Position numbers and translations under genes: made by a program | Assembly (NCBI GenBank): GCA_949292795.1 | Contig: CASFBR010000077.1 | Coordinates: 1 to 50,564 of the forward strand | DNA length: 50,564 nt | Direction: 5' to 3' | Origin: an uncultured Eubacteriales bacterium | GTDB lineage: Bacteria; Bacillota; Clostridia; Lachnospirales; Lachnospiraceae | Part shown: one piece after another, positions 17,216 to 23,873 of the stretch | Numbering within the stretch: the first letter of the stretch is position 1 | Layout of the letters: every line of letters begins with the position of its first letter | Notes under the pieces: generated by a model | Databases searched by the model: none | Seen by the model: only the letters and a program-made list of their open reading frames with translations | What the model was told of the DNA's origin: nothing

Positions 17216-17758
17216 ATGAAAAAGTTTGTATGTACCGTATGCGGTTATGTTCACGAAGGAGACAGCGCACCAGCAGAATGTCCGATCTGCCATGCACCGG
17301 CTGAGAAGTTTAAAGAGCAGACCGGCGACAGAGAGTGGGCTGCCGCGCATGTTGTAGGCGTTGCACAGGGCGTCAGCGAAGATATTCTTAAAGACCTGAG
17401 AGCAAATTTTGAAGGCGAGTGCTCCGAAGTTGGTATGTATCTTGCTATGGCAAGAGTTGCTCACAGAGAAGGCTATCCTGAGATCGGTCTTTACTATGAG
17501 AAGGCTGCCTGGGAAGAGGCTGAGCATGCTGCAAAGTTTGCTGAGTTACTCGGTGAAGTTGTAACAGACAGCACCAAGAAGAACCTTGAGATGCGTGTGG
17601 ATGCAGAAAACGGCGCAACCGCCGGCAAGACTGATCTTGCAAAGCGTGCAAAGGCAGCAAATCTTGACGCAATCCATGACACTGTACATGAGATGGCAAG
17701 AGACGAGGCTCGTCATGGCAAGGCATTTGAAGGTCTGTTAAAGAGATACTTCGGCTAA
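17216..17758 (+). CDS. Reverse rubrerythrin (N-terminal rubredoxin domain, diiron ferritin-like domain)
   Basis: The 180-residue protein opens with a rubredoxin site (CTVCGYVH and CPICHAP, about 5-27) and continues with a ferritin-like four-helix domain holding diiron ligands ([33 protein letters not shown]). The rubredoxin part is N-terminal, opposite to classic rubrerythrin, as in the hydrogen-peroxide- and oxygen-induced reverse rubrerythrins of clostridia. It should reduce peroxide to water in the cytoplasm. AGGAGAG precedes the ATG. Codons are strongly biased (GAG, GCA, CTT), in keeping with high expression. It appears monocistronic, with its own terminator. Confidence 0.93.
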   Translation: MKKFVCTVCGYVHEGDSAPAECPICHAPAEKFKEQTGDREWAAAHVVGVAQGVSEDILKDLRANFEGECSEVGMYLAMARVAHREGYPEIGLYYEKAAWEEAEHAAKFAELLGEVVTDSTKKNLEMRVDAENGATAGKTDLAKRAKAANLDAIHDTVHEMARDEARHGKAFEGLLKRYFG

Positions 17759-17779
17759 TCTCTAAAAAAGGATATTATT

Positions 17780-17842
17780 GCACACCGCATGGTGTGCGGT
17801 CATAAGGGGGCACTGGGTCGGGACCGACTCAGTGCCCATTTT
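17780..17842 (+). terminator. Rubrerythrin terminator region
   Basis: GCACACC-GCAT-GGTGTGC (17780-17797) is a first hairpin. The second, stronger one pairs 17808-17821 with 17824-17837 (GGGCACTGGGTCGG and CCGACTCAGTGCCC, one wobble) and runs into ATTTTG. It lies just before copy 2 of the structured repeat, as the hydrogenase terminator lies before copy 1. Confidence 0.75.
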
Positions 17843-17982
17843 GCGCGATACGCCCGGAGGGCGGCCGCCGTGCTTGCACGGGCGGACATCCGACGGGCAA
17901 CGGTCATCGAGTGGCAGTGCCGCGAGATGAGCGAGGTATCGCGATGATCGGGTAGGGGAAGAAAGCTTCCCCTATCCGATCG
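17839..17982. repeat. 144-bp dispersed structured repeat, copy 2
   Basis: Same length and fold as 13458-13601. The six base differences from copy 1 are all A/G transitions and those in stems keep pairing: GTGGC-AGT-GCCGC has a U-G pair where copy 1 has U-A, and the final hairpin changes a G-U to an A-U pair. The last stem (17946-17961 with 17966-17981) has an AAAG loop. It again lies directly after a terminator and before the next promoter. Confidence 0.8.
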
Positions 17983-17999
17983 CAAAGCTCAGATATGCA

Positions 18000-18050
18000 T
18001 TGACAAATATGCACTTAGAACTTATAATAATAACTACTACTATTATTATA
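18000..18050 (+). promoter_or_regulatory. perR promoter with overlapping AT-rich inverted repeat
   Basis: TTGACA (18000-18005) and TATAAT (18023-18028) are 17 bp apart. TATAATAATA (18023-18032) and TATTATTATA (18041-18050) form perfect 10-bp arms that cover the -10 box and likely start point. Such AT-rich repeats resemble PerR boxes and suggest autoregulation. Confidence 0.75.
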
Positions 18051-18075
18051 TTATTAACATCAGGGAGGTGTGCCA

Positions 18076-18486
18076 ATGAAAACCGTAAAATATAGCCGCC
18101 AGAGAGAAGCAATCAAAAATTACCTGATGTCCACAAAAGAACATCCCACTGCGGAGATGGTTTACGAAGCCATTCGCGAGGTTTGCCCCAATATCAGTCT
18201 GGGAACGGTATACCGGAACCTGACCTTCCTTGTGGAGCACGGGGAAATCATACGCCTTCGCTGCGGAGAGGACAGCGACCGCTTTGACGGAAATACAACG
18301 CGGCATTATCATTTTATCTGCCGGACATGCGGCTGTGTCAAAGACCTTGTGATGCTGCCCATCGATCATATCGATGCCATTGCCGGCGAACATTTTGATG
18401 GAAATATTGAGGGGCATTATGCGTATTTTTACGGAACATGCGCTCAGTGTGCAGCAAAAGAGACACAGACTGAAGAAGCCGGATGA
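18076..18486 (+). CDS. perR: Fur-family peroxide-responsive regulator (PerR type)
   Basis: The ATG at 18076 lies 7 bases after GGGAGG; an in-frame GTG at 18070 is too close to that site. The 136-residue protein has the Fur winged helix (HPTAEMVYEAIRE, LGTVYRNLTFLVEHGEI), the regulatory site RFDGNTTRHYHF, and two CxxC zinc pairs (CRTCG, CAQC). The residue after the first pair is aspartate (VKDL), as in PerR, where Fur has glutamate. It should sense peroxide by metal-catalysed oxidation. Placement 320 bp after rubrerythrin supports PerR over Fur or Zur, though metal specificity is not proven. A 36-bp tandem repeat begins in its stop region. Confidence 0.85.
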   Translation: MKTVKYSRQREAIKNYLMSTKEHPTAEMVYEAIREVCPNISLGTVYRNLTFLVEHGEIIRLRCGEDSDRFDGNTTRHYHFICRTCGCVKDLVMLPIDHIDAIAGEHFDGNIEGHYAYFYGTCAQCAAKETQTEEAG

Positions 18487-18565
18487 ACCGCTTAAAGCTG
18501 TGCGGCGGATGAAACCGGATGAACTGCTTAGAGCTGTGCGACGGATAAAGCCGGAAGAACAGCCA
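18478..18565 (+). repeat. 36-bp tandem repeat beginning in the perR stop region
   Basis: Units start at 18478, 18514 and 18550 (the third is partial). The first unit begins in the last two codons and TGA stop of perR. The period is 12 codons, and in another frame the units read roughly KPDELLRAVRRM, but there is no ribosome binding site to make that a gene. Confidence 0.85.
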
Positions 18566-18603
18566 TATATCCGCGGGCAACTGAGCCAGGACAGATTTTT
18601 GTA

Positions 18604-18650
18604 AAGAAGATAATTTTTATGCTTAGGTGTAAAAGTTATCTTCTTTTTTG
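18604..18650 (+). terminator. perR terminator
   Basis: AAGAAGATAA (18604-18613) pairs with TTATCTTCTT (18636-18645), the stem extends inward through TTTT/AAAA, and more T residues follow. Confidence 0.85.
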
Positions 18651-18663
18651 AACGCTATAACGG

Positions 18664-18760
18664 AACAGAATAACAGAACAGAATAGAATAGTAGAAAAGA
18701 ATAGTAGAAAAGGTTAATTGAAAAAGGATAATAGAAAAAGATAACAGAAAGGGATAATGA
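18664..18760 (+). repeat. Purine-rich degenerate repeats before the sugar kinase
   Basis: The top strand is almost all A and G, with variants of AATAGTAGAAAAG. One exact 13-bp tandem pair, GAATAGTAGAAAA, is at 18686 and 18699; the rest is decayed. It lies in the leader of the kinase gene and ends just before its AGGAGGG site. Meaning unknown. Confidence 0.6.
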
Positions 18761-18778
18761 CCAGGAGGGAAAAGGATC

Positions 18779-19762
18779 ATGAAAAAAGATAAATTGCTGG
18801 CTATCGGAGAGGCTTTGATCGATTTTGCACCGGTTCAGACCGGTGTGCCGCTCAAGGATGTTCTTGAATTTAAACGGGCCGTTGGCGGAGCTCCGGCCAA
18901 TGTGTGCGGCGCTTTTTCAAAGCTGGGCGGCCGTTCGGGAATGATCACTCAGCTTGGAGCCGATGGCTTTGGAGATTGTATTGTAGAGGAATTGGAGCAT
19001 TTTGGAATTGACACATCGATGATTTTGCGGACCGGGGAGGCCAATACCGCACTGGCCTTTGTCTCACTCGGGAATGATGGGAGCAGAGATTTTTCCTTTT
19101 ACCGGAATCCAAGTGCGGACATGCTTTTTCCGGCAGAGGCACTGAAAAAAGACTGGTTTAATGAAGCCTTTGCCCTTCATTTTTGTTCGGTGGCACTTGT
19201 GCCCTCGCCGATGCGCGGCGCCCATGACCGGGCAATTCAACTGGCCGCAAAGGCACAGGCCATCATAAGCTTTGATCCAAATGTGCGGCTTCCTTTATGG
19301 GCGGATCATGAAGCATTGCGGGAGACGATACGCAGCTATATTCCCAAAGCTCATATTGTAAAAATTTCTGATGAAGAGCTGGAATTTATCACAGGAAAGG
19401 ACGATATTTATCAGGCAGCAGAGGTGCTTTTTACAGGAAATGTGGAGCTGATTATTTATACGATGGGCAGCAGCGGGGCAATATGTCTCACAAAATCCAC
19501 GGCCGCCCGGGCCGCCGCGCGAAGCGTTCAGGCGGTGGACACGACCGGGGCGGGCGACGGTTTTATCGGCGCCTTTTTATATCAGCTCTGCCGGGACGGT
19601 ATTGGGGCGTCCGGGCTTAGTGCCCTGACACGTTCGCAGCTGGAAAATTATATAGCCTATGCCAACGTATTTTGCGAATACAGTGTGTTTGGAAACGGGG
19701 CGATTGCATCTTATCCGACATCCGGGCAGCTTGAGGATTACATATCCGGAAGCCGCGGATAA
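18779..19762 (+). CDS. PfkB-family carbohydrate kinase, fructokinase-like
   Basis: The 327-residue protein has the ribokinase/PfkB signatures: GEALIDFAP at the start, GGAPANVCGAFSKLGG near 36-51, and DTTGAGDGFIGAF near 254 with the catalytic aspartate in GAGD. It phosphorylates a sugar with ATP in the cytoplasm. The opening and the SRDFSFYRNPSADM substrate lid are most like bacterial fructokinases, but the exact sugar is uncertain. AGGAGGG lies about 10 bases before ATG. Its 3' end overlaps the convergent Gx transporter gene by 25 bases. Confidence 0.88.
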   Translation: MKKDKLLAIGEALIDFAPVQTGVPLKDVLEFKRAVGGAPANVCGAFSKLGGRSGMITQLGADGFGDCIVEELEHFGIDTSMILRTGEANTALAFVSLGNDGSRDFSFYRNPSADMLFPAEALKKDWFNEAFALHFCSVALVPSPMRGAHDRAIQLAAKAQAIISFDPNVRLPLWADHEALRETIRSYIPKAHIVKISDEELEFITGKDDIYQAAEVLFTGNVELIIYTMGSSGAICLTKSTAARAAARSVQAVDTTGAGDGFIGAFLYQLCRDGIGASGLSALTRSQLENYIAYANVFCEYSVFGNGAIASYPTSGQLEDYISGSRG

Positions 19763-20232
19763 AGAAGGGCGGCGATAAGGCCGGTAAATAGTCCGGTGAT
19801 TACACCGGAAAGGATAAGGTACGGATAATAATAAAATACATAGCCGGAGCCAAGGACCGCGGCTGCTGTAAGGAGCTGGCCGGTATTATGGGCAAGGGCA
19901 CCGAGGATGCTTATGAACCATAAGAGCCTTTTGCCAAGAAGCCGGTAAAAAACAGCCATGACAAGCAGGCAGGCCAGACCTCCGGCAATACTGTAAAGAA
20001 AGCTCATCATCTGACCGGCAAAAATACTCCCGAGAATAATCCGGGCAATAAGGACGAGCAGGGCATCCTTCCAGTTCGTCTTTACAAGAAGGATCAGCGT
20101 CACAATATTGGCAAGTCCCAGCTTAACGCCAGGAATGGGCACAAGGGGCGGGATCAGTGCTTCCAGGAGAAAGATGGTCAGGGAAATGGTTGTAAATAAA
20201 GCAAGTGTGGTAAGTTTTTTCACGGATTTCAT
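19738..20232 (-). CDS. Gx transporter family / heptaprenyl diphosphate synthase component I-like membrane protein
   Basis: The start at 20232 is preceded by GAGGTG; the longer upstream frame has no site. The 164-residue product is an integral membrane protein with about five helices and the motifs EALIPPLVPIPGVKLGLANI and ALAHNTGQL typical of this family, annotated either as an isoprenoid-synthase component or as an ECF-like transporter. It is the last gene of an operon after apbE and a NusG-II protein, the kind of set found with flavin-based extracellular electron transfer (EetB-like) or quinone use. Substrate not known. Confidence 0.8.
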   Translation of the reverse strand: MKSVKKLTTLALFTTISLTIFLLEALIPPLVPIPGVKLGLANIVTLILLVKTNWKDALLVLIARIILGSIFAGQMMSFLYSIAGGLACLLVMAVFYRLLGKRLLWFISILGALAHNTGQLLTAAAVLGSGYVFYYYPYLILSGVITGLFTGLIAALLYPRLPDM

Positions 20233-20254
20233 AAAGCACCTCGTTTTTGCGTGT

Positions 20255-20638
20255 TCAGACAGACCATCCGTCCGCCGCAGAGCCGGGGCCGCCCTCAATG
20301 CGTATAATGACCTTATTGGGCAGACAGGTAATCGGCTTTAGCCCGTCTGAAATATAGCCGGTATCAACGCAGATGCCATCCGGGCAGGAAGCGTCAATAA
20401 TGGCGATCCTTCCGGGCTCGACGCGAACCGTGTTGTAGGCGCCGTCTGCACCGGTAATGGTAAATTCCCACGGCTGTGAAACCGCGCTCAGATCGATCGT
20501 GCGGATACACTGTCCGTTTTGATAGACTTTAGCGATCGTGCCGCCGCGGCCGGCGTGGCTTTGATAAATAATGGCCGCCACACTTGCGGCGGCAATGATG
20601 CAGACAATCAGTATGCATAAAATAATTTTTTTTCGCAT
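20255..20638 (-). CDS. NusG domain II-containing membrane-anchored protein
   Basis: The start MRKKIILC at 20638 follows GGGAGG in the end of apbE, 4 bases after its stop; the longer frame upstream runs inside apbE. The 127-residue protein has one N-terminal membrane helix (about 3-23) and a small extracytoplasmic beta domain with VYQNGQCIRTIDLS and the conserved DASCPDGICVDTG and ITCLPNKVIIRI. Such NusG-II proteins often sit next to Gx transporters and flavin transferases; one is comparable to EetA of Listeria. The two cysteines in SCPDGIC could bind a metal or form a disulphide. Confidence 0.82.
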   Translation of the reverse strand: MRKKIILCILIVCIIAAASVAAIIYQSHAGRGGTIAKVYQNGQCIRTIDLSAVSQPWEFTITGADGAYNTVRVEPGRIAIIDASCPDGICVDTGYISDGLKPITCLPNKVIIRIEGGPGSAADGWSV

Positions 20639-20642
20639 CCGT

Positions 20643-21659
20643 CTACCTCCCGTCAATCCCTGCGGTTGTGGTAATCTGTCCCTGGGTATCGATAAAAACA
20701 GCGTCAATACCGTCAAGCCGGGAAAGAAGCGCGCGGGCCTTTTGCTCGCCGAGGACAAAGGCTGCGGTGGAGAGCGCATCGGCATCCATGGAACAGTCTG
20801 TGAGGATGGATACGCTGGCCAGTCCGGTGTCTGCCGGGAATCCGGTATTTCCGTCAAGGATGTGGTGATAAAGCGTGCCGTCCGGAGCGGTAAAGCAGCG
20901 CTGATAGTTTCCGGAGGTTACAATTGTTTCATCTGTAATTTCCAGAATCAGGGCCGGATTGGCTGTGTCCTGCGGCGCCTGCAGGTCGGCAATGCCGATG
21001 CTCCACGGCCCGCCGTCATAGCGTTCGCCGATGGTGATCACATTTCCGCCGAGATTTAACAGGCCGCAGGTGATATTGTAGTCATCAGTAAGAAGCTTTT
21101 TCATTTCATCGGCCGCATAGCCTTTGGCGATTGCGCCAAGGTCCAGTTCAAAATTGTCCGTTGTAAATGAAACCGTCTGTGCCGTTTCATTGAGCACGAC
21201 ATGTTCATAATTTTTCTGACCGATTAACGGCTGTATCTCATCTTCGGACGGTACGGCCGCATTTTTTGTGCCGATGCCCCAGAGTTTAATCAGCCGGCCA
21301 AGCGTCGGGTCAAAGGCCCCGTCGGAAAGGTGGGCAAAATAAAGACTGCGTTCCAGGACAGTGTACATATCCCTGGAAACAGTTACAGGGGCATTCGCCG
21401 CATTTTGGTTGACATAAGATAACTCGCTGTCCTCAAGCGTCGCGGAGAAAATCTGCTCCAGCTCCTTTGCCCGTGCCATCGCGGCATCCGCAGCCGCATC
21501 AAGCGTTTCCTGGGATGTCCTGCCGTAAATCGTTATATCAATAATCGTTCCTAAAAGAAGGTCGGTGCGCGCTGCGCTGCGCATTGGCGTACATCCTGAA
21601 GAAAATACGCACAAAAAGAGAAGGGCACAGGCGGCAGCAAAATATGTTGTTCGTTTCAT
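20643..21659 (-). CDS. apbE: FAD:protein FMN transferase, lipoprotein
   Basis: The 338-residue protein has a lipoprotein signal (MKRTTYFAAACALLFLCVF, lipobox SSGC), so it works outside the membrane. It carries the ApbE marks: GTIIDITIYG at the start, DGAFDPTLGRLIKLWGIG, ELDLGAIAKGYAAD, LNLGGNV, TSGNYQR and the late SMDADALSTAAFVLG. The enzyme attaches FMN covalently to threonine or serine of flavoproteins, such as Rnf or Nqr subunits or extracellular reductases. It leads an operon with the NusG-II and Gx genes. No target protein is in this window. Confidence 0.93.
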   Translation of the reverse strand: MKRTTYFAAACALLFLCVFSSGCTPMRSAARTDLLLGTIIDITIYGRTSQETLDAAADAAMARAKELEQIFSATLEDSELSYVNQNAANAPVTVSRDMYTVLERSLYFAHLSDGAFDPTLGRLIKLWGIGTKNAAVPSEDEIQPLIGQKNYEHVVLNETAQTVSFTTDNFELDLGAIAKGYAADEMKKLLTDDYNITCGLLNLGGNVITIGERYDGGPWSIGIADLQAPQDTANPALILEITDETIVTSGNYQRCFTAPDGTLYHHILDGNTGFPADTGLASVSILTDCSMDADALSTAAFVLGEQKARALLSRLDGIDAVFIDTQGQITTTAGIDGR

Positions 21660-21707
21660 GATCCGGTTCCTCGCATGCTATTGCCAATACACGAATGGCG
21701 CTGGACG

Positions 21708-21767
21708 GTTACATTATGAGTATATAGTTACATTATGAGTATATAATAGAAAAAATTAATTTGTCAA
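21708..21767 (-). promoter_or_regulatory. apbE operon promoter and a 19-bp tandem duplication
   Basis: On the minus strand TTGACA (21767-21762) and TATACT (21743-21738) are 18 bp apart, pointing at apbE. The 19-bp sequence GTTACATTATGAGTATATA occurs twice head-to-tail at 21708 and 21727, so the -10 region is duplicated and a second TATACT lies 19 bp closer to the gene. Confidence 0.65.
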
Positions 21768-21845
21768 ATCTTATAGAAAACGTGCCCGAAAAATGGTATG
21801 ATACGGTTGCTGAATTTTTCTGCAAATAATGAAAGGAAGATATTG

Positions 21846-22856
21846 ATGAATCGCGATGATATTATTATAAAAAAGGTCATTGTCCATATTTTAGATGCCG
21901 CTGTGGGTATGCCGGTGCTTTCCGACAGGGAGCTGTCCTGCGGGCCGAATTTATATGATTTTTTCAGTGCGCATCTGGAAAAAATAACATGCAGCGACGA
22001 TCTGAAGCAGTGCACATTTTTTGAGGACTCGGAGATTTATGATGAACTGAAGCAGTTTGATCCACAACAGTTTGTCGCCACCAGTCAGAAGCTGGCCGCA
22101 TTTTTGTATACGATCATGAACAGCAATATTGATATTGCGTCCGCGGACCTGGCAGTCGTTTTGTTTCGCAGCGAAGAAAGAGATTATCTTGGACTTTTGA
22201 AAATGAATTATAAGTCCTCCTACACCCATCTGACCGTATCAGACCAGGGGGAAAATATGAACAATATCATCCAGCAGAAAGCGCTTCTTCCGTCCGAAGG
22301 GCAGAAGCTTTCAGAGGCGGCGGTTATTGACCTGAATAATTTTGATATTATGCTTCTGGAAAAGAAATATGAGATCAACGGCGTTAAGACCAATTACCTG
22401 TCAGAGCTTTATTTAAAATGCCATGGACGTCTGTCACAGAAGGCGCGCCTGAACATTGTCACAAAGGCAGTGGAGCAGGTGAATAAGAAATATTTTGATG
22501 AGGAAAATGTGGAACGCGCCATGGAGACAAAAAAGGTGCTTTATGATGCCTTTGAAAATGACGGCGGCCTGAATGTCGGGGATGTGAAGGAGAAGCTTTT
22601 TGCCGAAAATGATGATATGAAAAAGGATTTTGAGGAAAAGCTTGAAAAGTATCATTTGGAAGAGGATGTTATTAAGCCGGTGAACCATCAGACGATCAAA
22701 AAGTTCGAGCGGCAGTTTATCAAAACCGATACCGGCATTGAGATCAGTATTCCTATGGAGCAGTATAATAATTCGGATGTGGTAGAATTTATCACCAATG
22801 CCGACGGAAGTGTGTCTGTACTTATTAAAAATGTTGGACATCTGACCAGCAGGTAA
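21846..22856 (+). CDS. Nucleoid-associated protein, NdpA/YejK family
   Basis: The ATG at 21846 follows AAAGGAAG; an upstream in-frame ATG lacks a site. The 336-residue protein resembles the 37-kDa nucleoid-associated family: it opens with VIVHILDAA, has NDPA-like FFSAHLEKI and LLKMNYKSSYTH, and ends with IEISIPMEQYNNSDVVEF. Family members associate with DNA, but their biochemical role is poorly known. It is divergent from apbE and seems to be transcribed alone; TATGAT at about 21796 may be its -10 box. Confidence 0.75.
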   Translation: MNRDDIIIKKVIVHILDAAVGMPVLSDRELSCGPNLYDFFSAHLEKITCSDDLKQCTFFEDSEIYDELKQFDPQQFVATSQKLAAFLYTIMNSNIDIASADLAVVLFRSEERDYLGLLKMNYKSSYTHLTVSDQGENMNNIIQQKALLPSEGQKLSEAAVIDLNNFDIMLLEKKYEINGVKTNYLSELYLKCHGRLSQKARLNIVTKAVEQVNKKYFDEENVERAMETKKVLYDAFENDGGLNVGDVKEKLFAENDDMKKDFEEKLEKYHLEEDVIKPVNHQTIKKFERQFIKTDTGIEISIPMEQYNNSDVVEFITNADGSVSVLIKNVGHLTSR

Positions 22857-22887
22857 AATTCTTAAGGAATATTTTAGAGGATGGCGG

Positions 22888-22916
22888 TTGATATTTTTTT
22901 CCTGAATTTATATAAT
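22888..22916 (+). promoter_or_regulatory. metA promoter
   Basis: TTGATA (22888-22893) and TATAAT (22911-22916) are 17 bp apart, and the start codon is 30 bases further on. The short leader leaves no room for a SAM riboswitch or T-box. Confidence 0.7.
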
Positions 22917-22946
22917 GGTGTAAGAGAGGAAAAGGAGAGTTAAATT

Positions 22947-23852
22947 ATGCCGATAAAGATTAATGACGATCTTCCTGCACGGCAGATACTGGAAGATGAA
23001 CATATTTTTGTGATGACTCAGAAAAGGGCGCTGACACAGGACATCCGCCCTTTAAAGATCGTTATTTTAAACCTTATGCCTACAAAGATCGAAACCGAGA
23101 CGCAGATTTTGCGGTGCCTGTCTAACACGCCGCTCCAGATTGAGATCGATCTGATGCAGACATCAACATATACATCCAGACATACCTCTGAGGAGCATAT
23201 GCTGGCTTTTTATAAAACCTTTGACGAAATCCGCGGCCACAGGTATGACGGTATGATCATTACCGGAGCGCCGGTGGAAATGATGGATTTTGAGGATGTT
23301 GAATACTGGGACGAGCTCTGTCAGATCATGGAATGGAGCAGGGAGCATGTCCACTCAACGTTTCATATTTGCTGGGGAGCCCAGGCCGGGCTGTATTATC
23401 ACTATGGCATTGGGAAGCATGTGCTGCCGGAAAAAATTTCCGGTATTTTCAGCCACCGCATGTTAAATCCGAAGTCCAGGCTGTTCCGCGGGCTGGATGA
23501 GGTGTTTTATGTGCCCCATTCCCGTCATACGACCGTCTATGAAGAAGATATTTTAAAGGTTCCGGAGCTTAAGATCATGGCGGTTTCGGATGAGGCCGTC
23601 GTATATCTTGTGAGCAACGAGAGCGGCTCTCAGTTTTTTGTTATGGGCCATTCGGAATATGATGCAGATACACTTAAAAAGGAATATTTCAGAGACCTTC
23701 AAAAGGGTATGGAGCCAAAGATACCCAAACATTATTTTCCGGATGATGATCCGGGAAAGACTCCGAGACTGACCTGGCGTTCCCACGGGATGCTTATTTA
23801 TTCCAACTGGCTGAATTATTTTGTTTATCAGACAACTCCATATGAGTTGTAG
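22947..23852 (+). CDS. metA: Homoserine O-acetyltransferase (MetA family)
   Basis: The 301-residue protein fits MetA in length and motifs: [26 protein letters not shown] with the nucleophile C142, and GHSEYD. Residue 111 is glutamate, which in characterised MetA enzymes goes with acetyl-CoA rather than succinyl-CoA, so acetylation is predicted. It starts methionine synthesis in the cytoplasm by activating homoserine. AAGGAGAG lies 8 bases before the ATG. The P-type ATPase follows after 21 bases and may be co-transcribed, though the link is not obvious. Confidence 0.94.
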   Translation: MPIKINDDLPARQILEDEHIFVMTQKRALTQDIRPLKIVILNLMPTKIETETQILRCLSNTPLQIEIDLMQTSTYTSRHTSEEHMLAFYKTFDEIRGHRYDGMIITGAPVEMMDFEDVEYWDELCQIMEWSREHVHSTFHICWGAQAGLYYHYGIGKHVLPEKISGIFSHRMLNPKSRLFRGLDEVFYVPHSRHTTVYEEDILKVPELKIMAVSDEAVVYLVSNESGSQFFVMGHSEYDADTLKKEYFRDLQKGMEPKIPKHYFPDDDPGKTPRLTWRSHGMLIYSNWLNYFVYQTTPYEL

Positions 23853-23873
23853 CCTGGAAGGGAAGGAGATCGT

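Noticed and set aside
18374-18604. Open frame through the 36-bp repeat encoding KPDELLRAVRRM units
   Set aside because: It starts inside perR in another frame without a ribosome binding site.
22857-22946. SAM riboswitch or T-box before metA
   Set aside because: The leader after the promoter is only about 25 bases, too short for either.
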